Source of the DNA: a virus
IMG/VR virus record: IMGVR_UViG_3300033997_000076
Span: 1-41,669 of that record
DNA length: 41,669 nt
Reading direction: 5' to 3' (one strand)
Below the pieces are notes generated by a model, which worked only from the letters and a program-made list of their open reading frames with translations, was not told where the DNA came from and searched no databases. The position numbers were made by a program, and so were the translations under genes. Shown here one piece after another: positions 27,726-35,882 of the stretch (position 1 is the first letter of the stretch; every line of letters begins with the position of its first letter).

Positions 27726-28148
27726 TTAGAGCCAGGAAGCCACGTCGAAGGACGGGCATGCCTTGCGGTTGTCGAGGTCTCGGTGACCTACGATCCGGGC
27801 TGACGGGTAGTCGGCCTTGAGCTTGTCCAGCAGGGTCCGCAGGGACTCAAACTGGGCAGGGGTGAAGTTGTTCTCGGGCTTCCCCGTTGCGTCGATGCCA
27901 CCGGCCATGCAGATGCCCAGGGACTCGTAGTTGTGACCCTCGACGTGGGCGCCGATGACATCCTGGGGACGCCCTTGCTCCACGGTGCCATCGCGGCGGA
28001 TGACGAAGTGGTAGCCGATGTCCAACCAGCCGCGCTCTCGGTGCCACTGGCGGATTTCACGAAGACCTATGTCCATGGTCGGCTTGGTGGCCGCGCAGTG
28101 AACAACGAGGTACTTGGTGGTCATCCGGGGTTTGAACTGAACGCCCAT
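27726..28148 (-). CDS. 3.5: N-acetylmuramoyl-L-alanine amidase / RNAP inhibitor (gp3.5, T7 lysozyme)
   Basis: The 140-aa protein has the T7 lysozyme zinc ligands His17 (VVHCAA), His122 (GHRDL) and Cys131 (KACPSF), and catalytic Tyr46 and Lys129. It cuts the amide bond in peptidoglycan, and in T7 it also binds RNAP to damp transcription. The ATG at 28148 is preferred over a GTG one codon earlier because T7 starts MARVQFK and this starts MGVQFK. The start overlaps the endonuclease stop (TGATG), after AAAGGAGGAGG. Confidence 0.96.
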   Translation of the reverse strand: MGVQFKPRMTTKYLVVHCAATKPTMDIGLREIRQWHRERGWLDIGYHFVIRRDGTVEQGRPQDVIGAHVEGHNYESLGICMAGGIDATGKPENNFTPAQFESLRTLLDKLKADYPSARIVGHRDLDNRKACPSFDVASWL

Positions 28149-28618
28149 CACTCACCTCCTCCTTTGGCAATCAGGGTGCCTTCGGGGATCGGACGGGCCT
28201 TCTCCCGGAGCCAGGTGGCGGGGATCAGCTTGTCGGCAAACTGGAATCCGTTCTTCTCGCACCACTCCGCGTAGGAGGTCTTGGAGCCCTTGTAGAGCTT
28301 CGCCCGGGAGGACGAGAAGACGAACCGGATGTCCAGCTCGGGGTATTGCTCTCGGATCAGGAGGTGCTTCTTGCGGTCCTCGACATCGAAGATGCCTTTG
28401 GACTCCACGATGATCCCGTTACGCAGAACAAAGTCCGGCGTATAGGTGGCCTCGCGGGCCGGGACCTCGTACTTCAGCTTGTACTGCTCGAAGGCCACGG
28501 GGAATCCAGCGGCCTCCAACTGAGCAGCAATCTTTTCCTCAAGGCCGGAGCGGTAGGCGGTTACAGCGGTGCCTGCTGCCCTCTTACGGGCATACGCTCG
28601 GCTGCGGACGGTACTCAT
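28148..28618 (-). CDS. 3: Endonuclease I, Holliday junction resolvase (gp3)
   Basis: The 156-aa protein matches T7 gp3 (149 aa). The active-site residues are visible: Glu in SGLEEKIA, Asp in YTPDFVL and the E-x-K pair in IIVESKG. It resolves branched DNA before packaging and helps break down host DNA. Start and SSB stop overlap as TAATG. Confidence 0.95.
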   Translation of the reverse strand: MSTVRSRAYARKRAAGTAVTAYRSGLEEKIAAQLEAAGFPVAFEQYKLKYEVPAREATYTPDFVLRNGIIVESKGIFDVEDRKKHLLIREQYPELDIRFVFSSSRAKLYKGSKTSYAEWCEKNGFQFADKLIPATWLREKARPIPEGTLIAKGGGE

Positions 28619-29307
28619 TAGAAGTCGCCGTCATCAGGCTCTTGGCCGTCGCCGTCTTCCGCCCACTGGTCTTCTTCGCGGGAGGAGCCCTGGGACTCAT
28701 CGGCCTCGTAGCCGTCTTCTTCCTGGCCGCCCCAGTCGTCTTCACCGCCACCGAACTCGACGAGCTTGGTGAGCATGAAGCCTTCCAGTTGCAGCTTGAC
28801 GGAGCAGCCCACAGTGGCGTTCCAGCCGTAGGGGACGATGGTGAAACGAGCCTTGCCTTCGGAGCCACCGGAGATGTTCGGGACCTTCTGGATGGCCTTG
28901 CCCTTGGCGTCAACGACCTTCAGGACCAGCGGGATCAGCTCGCCTTCCTTCTCGTAGCTCGCCCAGGAAGCGAACTTGAAGGTTACGGTGCCGTCATCGT
29001 TCTCGAAGAACGGCAGGTCGCCCACGTAGGGTTCCAGCAGTTTCTTGCCACGGGGCAGCTTCTTCAGCAGTTCGGGCTTCTTCTCCTCGAACTCAGCCAC
29101 ACGAGCCGCGTAGTCGGCTTCATGCAGGTCAACGATCTTCTTGACCAGCGGCTGGGCGAGCTTTCCGGGAACGGTGAGGGACAGCTTGTATTTGCCACGC
29201 TCGGAGGCGAAGCCGTCACGACCGAAGTCCGGCTTGGCCAGATAGGCGTAGGGCTCCACGGTGCCGACCGGAGTGAACAGGATTTCCTTCTTGGGTTTGG
29301 AACTCAT
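28618..29307 (-). CDS. 2.5: Single-stranded DNA-binding protein (gp2.5)
   Basis: The 229-aa protein matches T7 gp2.5 (232 aa). It has an OB-fold core and a very acidic C-terminal tail (from about residue 187) ending GDF; in T7 the terminal Phe is needed for contact with polymerase and helicase. A phage promoter (29343-29365) lies just upstream. Confidence 0.96.
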   Translation of the reverse strand: MSSKPKKEILFTPVGTVEPYAYLAKPDFGRDGFASERGKYKLSLTVPGKLAQPLVKKIVDLHEADYAARVAEFEEKKPELLKKLPRGKKLLEPYVGDLPFFENDDGTVTFKFASWASYEKEGELIPLVLKVVDAKGKAIQKVPNISGGSEGKARFTIVPYGWNATVGCSVKLQLEGFMLTKLVEFGGGEDDWGGQEEDGYEADESQGSSREEDQWAEDGDGQEPDDGDF

Positions 29308-29342
29308 CGAATTCTCCTTGTGTGAGTTTGGGTTTGCGAGGT

Positions 29343-29365
29343 GTCGCTATCAGTGAGGGTTTTTG
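29343..29365 (-). promoter_or_regulatory. Phage RNAP promoter, phi2.5-like
   Basis: The minus strand reads CAAAAACCCTCACTGATAGC, the same 23 bp as the phi9-like promoter. It overlaps the end of the putative 28-aa ORF and drives the SSB gene. Confidence 0.9.
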
Positions 29366-29436
29366 GGCTCGTCCAGCCAGACCATGAAGATCACGAGGAC
29401 CACACAGAGCCCGAGGACGGCGGGTCCCCAGCTCAC
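29350..29436 (-). CDS. Putative single-pass membrane micropeptide, 28 aa
   Basis: The ORF starts at a GTG that overlaps the previous stop (GTGA). It encodes one hydrophobic helix (AVLGLCVVLVIFMVWL) and ends DEPKNPH, its last codons being the promoter sequence itself. It lacks a strong ribosome binding site and would rely on coupling. The clear membrane helix makes it worth listing, but expression is unproven. Confidence 0.45.
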   Translation of the reverse strand: MSWGPAVLGLCVVLVIFMVWLDEPKNPH

Positions 29437-29810
29437 GGCCAGCGGACCTTGGCTTTCTCGGTTTGCAGGTACTCGCGGTTGATCGCGATGGACATCTGCT
29501 CCGAGGCGTTGCGCCGGATGAGGCGGTAAGTGCCGTAGACGACCGGCTTGAAAGCGGTGGTGAGGAAGTCCTTGTCGAACCGATAGCAGTCGTGGGCTTC
29601 GGTGAAGACCGCCACGGGGCGTGGATGGGTCGTCAGGTCCTGCTTCTGGGCGAGTTCCAGCAAAGCGGCCTCAACGATGACCTTCTGGCGGGGTTCCATC
29701 AGGTGGTTGAACAGGGCGCCGGCCAGGCCCGATGCCTTGGTCACAGCGAAGTTCTGGAGGTGCAGGTAGCCATCAGGCTTGGCGCGGGGTTTACCTTGGG
29801 CGCGGCGCAT
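29433..29810 (-). CDS. Conserved-position hypothetical protein, 125 aa
   Basis: The protein is basic at the N-terminus (MRRAQGKPRAKPDGYLHLQN) with a helical middle. No domain is recognised. Its start overlaps the stop of the preceding gene as TGATG, so it is translated by coupling. It belongs to the middle operon between gp2 and SSB, which in T7 carries small host-takeover genes. Confidence 0.8.
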   Translation of the reverse strand: MRRAQGKPRAKPDGYLHLQNFAVTKASGLAGALFNHLMEPRQKVIVEAALLELAQKQDLTTHPRPVAVFTEAHDCYRFDKDFLTTAFKPVVYGTYRLIRRNASEQMSIAINREYLQTEKAKVRWP

Positions 29811-29944
29811 CAGTCTTCCTCCTCACCCAGTTCTTTCAGGGCCGCGCGGTACTCATCGCGGGCGTGATCGATGCCGGACCAGTTGTCTACGCCCGCGTTT
29901 TCCAGGCATTGCAGCCAGAGCAGGTCCTTTTCTTCTTGCGTCAT
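29810..29944 (-). CDS. Small acidic hypothetical protein, 44 aa
   Basis: The product MTQEEKDLLWLQCLENAGVD... ends KELGEEED. An AAGGAG site lies about 11 bases before the ATG, and the start overlaps the previous stop (TGATG). No function is recognised; the acidic small size fits host-interaction peptides of this operon. Confidence 0.75.
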   Translation of the reverse strand: MTQEEKDLLWLQCLENAGVDNWSGIDHARDEYRAALKELGEEED

Positions 29945-30096
29945 CAGCGGTACTCCTTGTGAGGCACGTTGCCGCCCTTCCCGCAGACCCAGAAGGTCAC
30001 GCAGGGGATCAGGTTGATGCAGACGCGCTTGTTGAAGGTCGAGTAGTGGGCGCCGAGCCAGAGGCTGCGCCAGTTGAACAGGAGGCCGCACTTCAT
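29944..30096 (-). CDS. Small hypothetical protein, 50 aa, membrane-tending
   Basis: The product starts MKCGLLFNWRSLWLGAHYST and continues KRVCINLIPCVTFWVCGKGG. It has four Cys and a hydrophobic central segment. Similar short proteins recur in T7-like phages in this gene neighbourhood, but no function is known to me. It overlaps the gp2 stop by four bases. Confidence 0.75.
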   Translation of the reverse strand: MKCGLLFNWRSLWLGAHYSTFNKRVCINLIPCVTFWVCGKGGNVPHKEYR

Positions 30097-30260
30097 ACGG
30101 CCACCGGGGTGAACGCTGGGCGGATGCGATCCACCTCGCCGTACTCGGCTTCTGCCTGCTCCAGGGCCGTGTCGAGGTCTTCGGCCCACACGGGGACCTC
30201 CTCGGACTGGAAGTTGATCTTTACGGTCGCCTTGTAGAGGCGCAGTGCTTCCTTGCTCAT
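30093..30260 (-). CDS. 2: Inhibitor of host RNA polymerase (gp2)
   Basis: The 55-aa product aligns with T7 gp2 (64 aa): KATV, then EEVPVWAEDLDTALEQAEAEY and RIRP, against T7 ATV, [20 protein letters not shown] and RVRP. The two arginines that matter in T7 (Arg56, Arg58) correspond to Arg45 and Arg47 here. T7 gp2 binds the beta-prime jaw and stops sigma70 transcription. The ATG at 30260 overlaps the kinase stop and has GAGAGG upstream. Function is inferred from this similarity. Confidence 0.88.
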   Translation of the reverse strand: MSKEALRLYKATVKINFQSEEVPVWAEDLDTALEQAEAEYGEVDRIRPAFTPVAV

Positions 30261-30910
30261 AGGAACCTCTCGATTTGCTTGAACATGTCTTCCGGACGGC
30301 CCCATTCGTTCACCACGAGGGCGTCGAAGGCGTGGGCCAGGAGGGCGATGTCGGATTCGTGGTAGGGCACGGTGTCCACTTCGGGGACGTGCCAGTTGCG
30401 GACGATGCGGATCAGGTGGGCCCCGGCCAGGGACATCCGCTCGTATTCGTTTGCCTGCCGCATATCGGTGACCACCACGACATCCACCGAGGGGTCGGAT
30501 TGGCCTTTGAGAACTTCAAGACTTCCTTGGTCAAGCCAGTGATGAGGCTTCCCCAGATAGGTGCGTGTGAACTCGTTTCCGAATAGCTGGAGGTGCCACC
30601 TCACCGATCTCGGCGCCTTGCGGTCATGCAGCGTTTCCGCGCGCAGCCAGCGGGAGTAGGTGGTATCTGGCAGGAGGTCGACAGACAGACCCGGATACGG
30701 AGTGTCCTTCTCCGGGCCATGCATCCAGCGGAGCAAGATGGTCGTTGCGTGCCCATAGCCTGCCGCCAAAGTCGCGGCACATTCCTCTTTCAGACTGTCA
30801 CCGAAGGCCACGCGGTGGACCTTCAGGCCGCTGGCCCCGATGTGCTCAATGAGGGTGTCCTTGCCGGACTTCCCACGGATGCTGTTGAGGGCGAGGATCG
30901 GCTTAGACAC
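30257..30910 (-). CDS. Deoxynucleoside monophosphate kinase-like protein (gene 1.7 position)
   Basis: The 217-aa protein begins SKPILALNSIRGKSGKDTLI after the initiator, with a P-loop-type GKSGKDT. Phage dNMP kinases have this form and convert dNMPs to dNDPs. It lies at the place of T7 1.7, also a nucleotide kinase but of a different sequence type. The GTG at 30910 is chosen because GGAGG lies nine bases upstream; the ATG at 30919 directly abuts that site and cannot use it. Confidence 0.85.
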   Translation of the reverse strand: MSKPILALNSIRGKSGKDTLIEHIGASGLKVHRVAFGDSLKEECAATLAAGYGHATTILLRWMHGPEKDTPYPGLSVDLLPDTTYSRWLRAETLHDRKAPRSVRWHLQLFGNEFTRTYLGKPHHWLDQGSLEVLKGQSDPSVDVVVVTDMRQANEYERMSLAGAHLIRIVRNWHVPEVDTVPYHESDIALLAHAFDALVVNEWGRPEDMFKQIERFL

Positions 30911-31106
30911 GGACGACATCCTCCGGGCTGCGGAAGACGTACTCGGTGCCCCGGCGAGGATCGAGCTGGTAGCTGATCTCAACGGTCTTCGGGAGCACCC
31001 TGGTGACGGTGCCCACGGTCATGCGCTTGCAGCTACCGGCGAGGCAGAAGACCACGCTGTCAGTTGGCTCCAGGGGCTTGCCCAGGATGTCGAGGTGGTC
31101 AGCCAC
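30903..31106 (-). CDS. Hypothetical protein, 67 aa, beta-rich
   Basis: The product (ADHLDILGKPLEPTDSVVFC...) contains alternating hydrophobic strands and ends SPEDVVRV, suggesting a small SH3-like beta barrel. The GTG start has AAGGAGG six bases upstream and overlaps the previous gene by eight bases. No function is recognised. Confidence 0.75.
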   Translation of the reverse strand: MADHLDILGKPLEPTDSVVFCLAGSCKRMTVGTVTRVLPKTVEISYQLDPRRGTEYVFRSPEDVVRV

Positions 31107-31359
31107 GGATCACCTCCTTGAAGCGGGCCCACAGGAGCGCCAACACAGGCCATTTGCCGGTGTAAGGACGCAGGCGGATACGGCCCAGGCGGCTCGCGGT
31201 CTGGCAGAGCCCTTTGGTCACGAGGAAGGTCTGGCCGGAGCGGCGGCATTGGAGGGCGAGGTTGAAGGGGGCCTTCTTGACGAAGCGGATTTCGCGGTCG
31301 CTGCGGATGGTGAAGGCGAGCTTGGGGACACCACGGCTGTGATGCAGGAAGAAGTCCAT
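31099..31359 (-). CDS. Hypothetical basic protein, 86 aa (first class II gene)
   Basis: The product starts MDFFLHHSRGVPKLAFTIRS and is rich in Arg and Lys, ending WARFKEVIRG. AAAGGAGAATCGA precedes the ATG. It is the first gene after the TE-like terminator and its phage promoter, so it would be expressed only by phage RNAP. No domain is recognised. Confidence 0.75.
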   Translation of the reverse strand: MDFFLHHSRGVPKLAFTIRSDREIRFVKKAPFNLALQCRRSGQTFLVTKGLCQTASRLGRIRLRPYTGKWPVLALLWARFKEVIRG

Positions 31360-31393
31360 TCGATTCTCCTTTCGAACTGGTTGGCGGATGTGT

Positions 31394-31416
31394 GTCGCTA
31401 CCAGTGAGGGTTTTTG
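31394..31416 (-). promoter_or_regulatory. Phage RNAP promoter opening the class II block
   Basis: The minus strand reads CAAAAACCCTCACTGGTAGC. It lies directly after the TE-like terminator, so transcription passes from host RNAP to phage RNAP at this point. Confidence 0.9.
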
Positions 31417-31457
31417 CGGGAGAGAACCGACGGACTAAATTTTTGCGCGCTAACTAA

Positions 31458-31500
31458 ATAGACAAACAAAAGGGCCGACCCTGTGAAGAGCCGACCCTTT
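31458..31500 (-). terminator. Early terminator, TE equivalent
   Basis: On the minus strand AAAGGGTCGGCTC and GGGTCGGCCCTTT form a 13-bp stem with three G-U pairs and a six-base loop, followed by TGTTTGTCTATTT. It sits after ligase, as TE does in T7, and would stop host RNAP at the end of the early operon. Confidence 0.9.
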
Positions 31501-31520
31501 GGTGGAGCTGCGGATAGTGA

Positions 31521-31628
31521 CTAACGGGGCTTCAGGAGCTTCCGTTTCCAGTCGGAGTCGTAGAGGCACACCACTACGATCAACGTAACGATGCCGATCA
31601 AGATGAATCCTCCTGTGGTGACTTCCAT
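31521..31628 (-). CDS. Single-pass membrane micropeptide, 35 aa
   Basis: The ORF encodes MEVTTGGFILIGIVTLIVVV followed by CLYDSDWKRKLLKPR: one membrane helix and a basic cytoplasmic tail. AAGGAG lies six bases before the ATG, a strong site. It is the last early gene before the TE-like terminator. No relative is recognised. Small inner-membrane peptides in this location could act in exclusion or membrane takeover, which is speculation. Confidence 0.75.
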   Translation of the reverse strand: MEVTTGGFILIGIVTLIVVVCLYDSDWKRKLLKPR

Positions 31629-31685
31629 GGCGCGCTCCTTCTGGTGAGACCCGAAGGTTACCATCAGGGCGCGCGGGGTTTGAAG

Positions 31686-32693
31686 TTACTCCTTGGTCAA
31701 CGGGTCCGAGATGCCACGCCAGCGGCTGAAGCTCGGGTGCCGCAGGGAGCCGTCCTTGAAGCGCTCCATGAAGGAGACCTCAACGGCCCAACCATCGAAG
31801 GGGTTGCGAAGAGCCTCCCGTTCACTCTGCCCCATGCTCAGGCAGCAGGAATGGACCTTGCCAGTGAACTCGTCTTTCTGGGCCTGGGTGAGGCCACAGG
31901 CGTTCACCACATGGCCGTCCTCCAGCAGCACCTCGAATCCGATCACCTTGCCTTCGTTGCCGAGGCCAGGAGTGCCCCAGATGAGTCCCTGCACGATGCC
32001 GTCGATGGTGTCTTCGGGCTTCATCTTCCATTGGCCGACCTTCTTGCCACGCTTCCAGATGGCGAGCGGGTCCTTGAGTACCAGACCTTCCTGGCCCTCC
32101 CCCCGGCGAACCCCGTAGACCCGCTGGAGTTCTTCGTAGGTGAACACATCCACGGTCTCGATGACCTTCCAAGCAATCTGAGGGACGTGCTTCTTGAGCA
32201 ACGCCGTCATGGCCTCGACGTGGTACTTCATGATCGCGTGGGTGACATCGTGGTCCTCCCCGGACTCAACGACATCCAGGGGCACCACGCCAAAGACGTG
32301 AACCTCGATGCTGCTCAGGTCCAGCGGGACCGACTTGCGGCGAAGATTGCCTGCGGTGACCTCAGCGGGCTGGCCGGGGGTGACGATCTCGGCTTGGAGC
32401 ATGAAGCCGTTCGGGTAGATGCAGGTGTCGTCTTCGAGCAGCTTGCCCAGGTTGGTATCTACGAACTGAAGCTCCCAGGCGCGCTGGAGGGCCGGCAGGT
32501 ACTTACCCGCTCGGCTTAGAAAATCTGCGTGGGCTGTGCCAAAGGCGCGCTCAACCACGAGGTTCAACTGCACGCCATCGACCTTGGTGTCAGCGATCAG
32601 GTAGGAGGCATCCAGGGCCTTCTTGATGGCCTTCTCGGAGTAGTCCACCGGGCCAGCGGGATTGGTCTTCAGGATCACTTCTTGTACGGCCAT
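31686..32693 (-). CDS. 1.3: ATP-dependent DNA ligase (gp1.3)
   Basis: The 335-aa protein is of the T7 ligase type (359 aa). Motif I is ADTKVDGVQLNL with the adenylated Lys, motif IV EGLVLKDP, and motif V QWKMKPEDTIDG. The OB-fold domain follows (IDGIVQGLIWG to VEVSFMERFKDGSLRHPSF). It seals nicks during replication. Its ATG overlaps the previous stop (TGATG). Confidence 0.95.
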   Translation of the reverse strand: MAVQEVILKTNPAGPVDYSEKAIKKALDASYLIADTKVDGVQLNLVVERAFGTAHADFLSRAGKYLPALQRAWELQFVDTNLGKLLEDDTCIYPNGFMLQAEIVTPGQPAEVTAGNLRRKSVPLDLSSIEVHVFGVVPLDVVESGEDHDVTHAIMKYHVEAMTALLKKHVPQIAWKVIETVDVFTYEELQRVYGVRRGEGQEGLVLKDPLAIWKRGKKVGQWKMKPEDTIDGIVQGLIWGTPGLGNEGKVIGFEVLLEDGHVVNACGLTQAQKDEFTGKVHSCCLSMGQSEREALRNPFDGWAVEVSFMERFKDGSLRHPSFSRWRGISDPLTKE

Positions 32694-32989
32694 CAGTGGG
32701 TCTCCTTGACGTGGCGGGACTGGACGAGCATGGCGAGGGAGTTGTGGAGTGCGGTGGAAACAGCCTGGGTCTTCTGGTCAGCGAACAGGCGGCAGCGTTC
32801 TTCGACGGTCCCCGTGGCCCCCTTGAGGGCCTTCAGGGCGCGCCGGTCGATTAACTCGCGGGTGCGGTGCTGGACGCCCATGATGGTCAGGATGGTGTCG
32901 AACTGGATGGTCACCTTGTCTCGGCGGGACCACTCGACACGGACGCTGATCTGGCCTTGTTCGGATTGGGCCTCGACGGTGCTGGTCAT
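32693..32989 (-). CDS. Hypothetical protein at the gene 1.2 position, 98 aa
   Basis: The product starts MTSTVEAQSEQGQISVRVEW and ends HNSLAMLVQSRHVKETH. It lies between gp1.1-like and ligase, where T7 has the dGTPase inhibitor 1.2, but no sequence similarity to that protein is visible. It overlaps both neighbours, so it belongs to the early operon. Function unknown. Confidence 0.8.
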   Translation of the reverse strand: MTSTVEAQSEQGQISVRVEWSRRDKVTIQFDTILTIMGVQHRTRELIDRRALKALKGATGTVEERCRLFADQKTQAVSTALHNSLAMLVQSRHVKETH

Positions 32990-33114
32990 ACGGAGAACTC
33001 CTCACGCTGGCCACGACGGGTCTTGTGGAGCTTCCCTTTGCGCGCTTTAAGGGACTGGTGCTCCGCGAAGCTGCGGCGTTCGGTGGTCCTTCTGTGCATC
33101 TTTTCGAAGTTCAT
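32986..33114 (-). CDS. 1.1: gp1.1-like basic peptide, 42 aa
   Basis: The product starts MNFEKMHRRTTERRSFAEHQ and has KARKGKLHKTRRG. T7 gp1.1 is also 42 aa, starts MRNFEKMTKR and has a similar Lys/Arg-rich centre, and it also follows the RNAP gene. AAGGAAC precedes the ATG and the stop overlaps the next start (ATGA). Too short for standard ORF listing, but well supported by context. Function is unknown in T7. Confidence 0.88.
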   Translation of the reverse strand: MNFEKMHRRTTERRSFAEHQSLKARKGKLHKTRRGQREEFSV

Positions 33115-33126
33115 GAGTGCGGTTCC

Positions 33127-35802
33127 TTATGCAAATGCGAAGTCGGATTCGAGGATCAAGCGGACATCCAGCGTTCCCGCCTTGGGCAGGGCCGGCATCT
33201 TTTCCAGTTGGGTCTCGTGGAGCTGGTCCATGAATTCGTTGCGGAATTCGGCCAGGACATCGTTGTTTTCGTAGGTCTCGACCATGGTTTCCCTGACGGC
33301 CCTGAACATCTGTTCGGCGCGCGCTGGGATGGTCCCGAAGGAGTCATGGATGAGGGCGAAGAAGTCGATCCCGTAGCGGTTCGCAGCGGTCACGACGGTT
33401 TTCCTGAGGTGGCTTCCGTCCTGGGAGTGGACGAAGTTGGGGGACACGCCGGCCTCCTGTTTCCTGGCGTCCAGCTCTTTCGAGTCCCGGACGACCACGG
33501 TGGCCTCCATCCTGTGGGAGCCGAGGAACATCAGATCGATGCGCCTCTTCACGGGCTTGAAGTATTCCTGCCAGACCGGGAAGCCATCGGGGGTCGTCCA
33601 GCTCACCGGGAGGCACGGCTTCAGGATCAGGTTCTTGTCCTTCTTGTCCTTCACCGGGGTGGCCATCAGCTTCGCGGAAGCCTGGAGCCAGTTCATGGCC
33701 TCTACGGAAGCCACCACGACCACGCTCACGGATTCCCAGATGTGCTGAGCGAGATACCGCGCGTATTGGCCTGGGTCGGTGAACATCGTGCCCTCGCCCT
33801 TGTCCACGGCAGGGCGGATGATGTCCTCCAATAGCTGGTCGCTGAATCCGTACTCCTTGGAGCCATACGGGAGGGTCATGACGGAGCGCTTGGTGACCTT
33901 TCGGGTCACGCCGTACTTCGTCCAGCCTTCCGCCATGGTCTTCGTGCCCAGGACGGTGATCTCAGTGATCTCGCCGGTCTTCTCGTTGGTCTTCAGGTCC
34001 TTGGTGTTCCCGGTGCCGCTCTTCAGGTCCTCCTGAAGGCGCAGGTTCACCTCGTCGGCCACCAGCTTGTAGATGTCCTGAACAGTTGGGCTCGGGACCA
34101 AGTTGACCGCCCTTCCGCCGCGCTCATCCCGGAGCATCGCGCTGAAGTGCTGGATGCCCGAGCAGGACCCGTCGAAGGCTACAGGCAGTGCTGATACCCA
34201 GGCGTCCCCGTGTTGCTGGACACCGGCCCACTCGAAGCAGAACGCGAGGAAGCAGAACGGGGAGTCCTGTTGCATCCACCATGTGCAGCCGAGGGGATCG
34301 GCGGCGACTTCGAGAATCCGGGCGGTGTTGTCTTCGACCCACTGGAGACGGTCCGCGAAGGAGACCTTATCGACGCCTGCGGTGTTGGCACCGTGGATCG
34401 CCAGCCACTTCCGGCCTTGGGCACCAATCGGCTCGCCCTTGGCGGCCTGAAGGAGGCCCTTGGTCATGTCGTTACCCTGCGGGTTGAACGCTGGGATCGC
34501 GTAGACCCGGCCTCGCCAGTCCATGTTGTACGGGAACCAGATGGCCTCGTACTCCGCGAACTTGTTGGCCTGCTCCACGATGAACTCGAAGCGGAGTCGC
34601 CTGGATGTCCTGGCGCGCTCCCTGCGGTAGACCTTGGAGGCTTCGCGCTTCCAGGCCTTGAGGACCTGCTCGTCCTCGTCCATCCCTTCATGCCGCTGGG
34701 GCAGCTCTTCCTTGTCCAGGGATGGGAAGTCCTCAATGGGTACGTTGCGCCACTCTGCGAGCGCATTGACGACCTCAAGGACCTTGGTGTTAACGCTCCA
34801 CGCGGTGCTCTGGGCGAGGTTCACGGCCTCGTAGACCACAGGCATGTGCACGTCGCGGTAGCGCTCAAGCGCGCGCTTGCTGCGGACCCTGATGAAGTTC
34901 AGCGGCTTCCGGCCTCGGGCCCAGTAGCCACCACCTTTGACGCCCGTCCACTTCTTCGGGGGGACGACACAGGGCTGATACACAGGAGCGATACCTGCAA
35001 GGCTGAAGGCCCGCTCTCCGAGCTTCTGGACCCACTCGGGGTGCAGCTCTACGGTCTCTTGGTCCTTCTTGGCGTTGCCTGCGTTGTCCCTGCGGACCAC
35101 GATCAGTTCGGTGGACTCGATCAGGATTTCCATGAGCTTGATGCCCACTTGGAAGCGCCTGTCGTTCTCCGGTTCGGCCTCGTCGCGCTCCCAGGAGACC
35201 CAATCGGTCTTCAGTTCGCCGGCCTCCAGCATTCGCTGCTCGACGGCCTTCAGGTACTCCTTCTTGTAGAGCTGGCCGTTGCGCTTATCCAAGGCAGGCT
35301 TCACGAAGCGCTTGTAGTGCTCGACCTCCTGTTCCCTGATGCGGCCAAAGCGCATCTCGTCTTCGATGGTCTGGCCAAGGCCAATGGCGACCCGCTGCAC
35401 GGAGACCCCAGTGCCCGCCACGGCGAGGAGGCTGAGGATTCGTTTGATGGTCGCCACGGCGGCGACTTCAGGTTGCAGCTTGCGGAACTCTTCGATGGCC
35501 ACATGCTTGCGGCGCACCTTGGTGTTCTGGTGTTCAAGCCATTCGTTGTATCGGTTGATGAACCTGGGGACCAGGGCGTCGAGGAGAGGCTTTGCGGGTT
35601 GGCTGTCAGCGAAGTCGCCGGACTCAATGGCACGCTCAAGGTTCTTTACAAAGCGCGCCTCGCCCAGTTCATAGGCCTCGTGTTCGAGGGCAAGTTGTTG
35701 TACCGCGAGGTCTTCACCGAACAGCCTTGCGAGCGTGGTGAATGCTTCAGGCGATTCCCTTATGTCACTGAAATCGTGTTTTTCGGGCAGCAGTGATCGC
35801 AT
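33127..35802 (-). CDS. 1: Single-subunit DNA-dependent RNA polymerase (T7-type)
   Basis: The 891-aa enzyme matches T7 RNAP (883 aa) from NDFSDI-like start (KHDFSDIRESPEAFTTLARL) to the terminal ILESDFAFA. Catalytic elements are VAFDGSCSGIQHF, KRSVMTLPYGS and ALIHDSFGTIP. In the specificity loop it reads RRIDLMFLGSHRME where T7 has TRLNLMFLGQFRLQ, so position 748 is Asp (as in T3) and 758 is Glu. A phage promoter and an AT-rich stretch lie directly upstream, so the enzyme can drive its own gene. It must be silent in the lysogen. Confidence 0.98.
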   Translation of the reverse strand: MRSLLPEKHDFSDIRESPEAFTTLARLFGEDLAVQQLALEHEAYELGEARFVKNLERAIESGDFADSQPAKPLLDALVPRFINRYNEWLEHQNTKVRRKHVAIEEFRKLQPEVAAVATIKRILSLLAVAGTGVSVQRVAIGLGQTIEDEMRFGRIREQEVEHYKRFVKPALDKRNGQLYKKEYLKAVEQRMLEAGELKTDWVSWERDEAEPENDRRFQVGIKLMEILIESTELIVVRRDNAGNAKKDQETVELHPEWVQKLGERAFSLAGIAPVYQPCVVPPKKWTGVKGGGYWARGRKPLNFIRVRSKRALERYRDVHMPVVYEAVNLAQSTAWSVNTKVLEVVNALAEWRNVPIEDFPSLDKEELPQRHEGMDEDEQVLKAWKREASKVYRRERARTSRRLRFEFIVEQANKFAEYEAIWFPYNMDWRGRVYAIPAFNPQGNDMTKGLLQAAKGEPIGAQGRKWLAIHGANTAGVDKVSFADRLQWVEDNTARILEVAADPLGCTWWMQQDSPFCFLAFCFEWAGVQQHGDAWVSALPVAFDGSCSGIQHFSAMLRDERGGRAVNLVPSPTVQDIYKLVADEVNLRLQEDLKSGTGNTKDLKTNEKTGEITEITVLGTKTMAEGWTKYGVTRKVTKRSVMTLPYGSKEYGFSDQLLEDIIRPAVDKGEGTMFTDPGQYARYLAQHIWESVSVVVVASVEAMNWLQASAKLMATPVKDKKDKNLILKPCLPVSWTTPDGFPVWQEYFKPVKRRIDLMFLGSHRMEATVVVRDSKELDARKQEAGVSPNFVHSQDGSHLRKTVVTAANRYGIDFFALIHDSFGTIPARAEQMFRAVRETMVETYENNDVLAEFRNEFMDQLHETQLEKMPALPKAGTLDVRLILESDFAFA

Positions 35803-35882
35803 CAGAAATTAATCCTAATGTCCTAAATATCTGGAAGAGGAACTAAGAGAGGACTTGGGAGATTTCTCTCAGGAAACCCCTG
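35803..35882. other. AT-rich leader downstream of a phage promoter; candidate replication origin
   Basis: The stretch next to the RNAP start codon (35803-35835) is about 70 percent A+T in an otherwise GC-rich phage. It follows the promoter at 35883-35905 in the direction of transcription. The T7 primary origin has this make-up: phage promoters followed by an AT-rich tract beside gene 1. Here it lies before rather than after the RNAP gene. Function is inferred. Confidence 0.4.
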
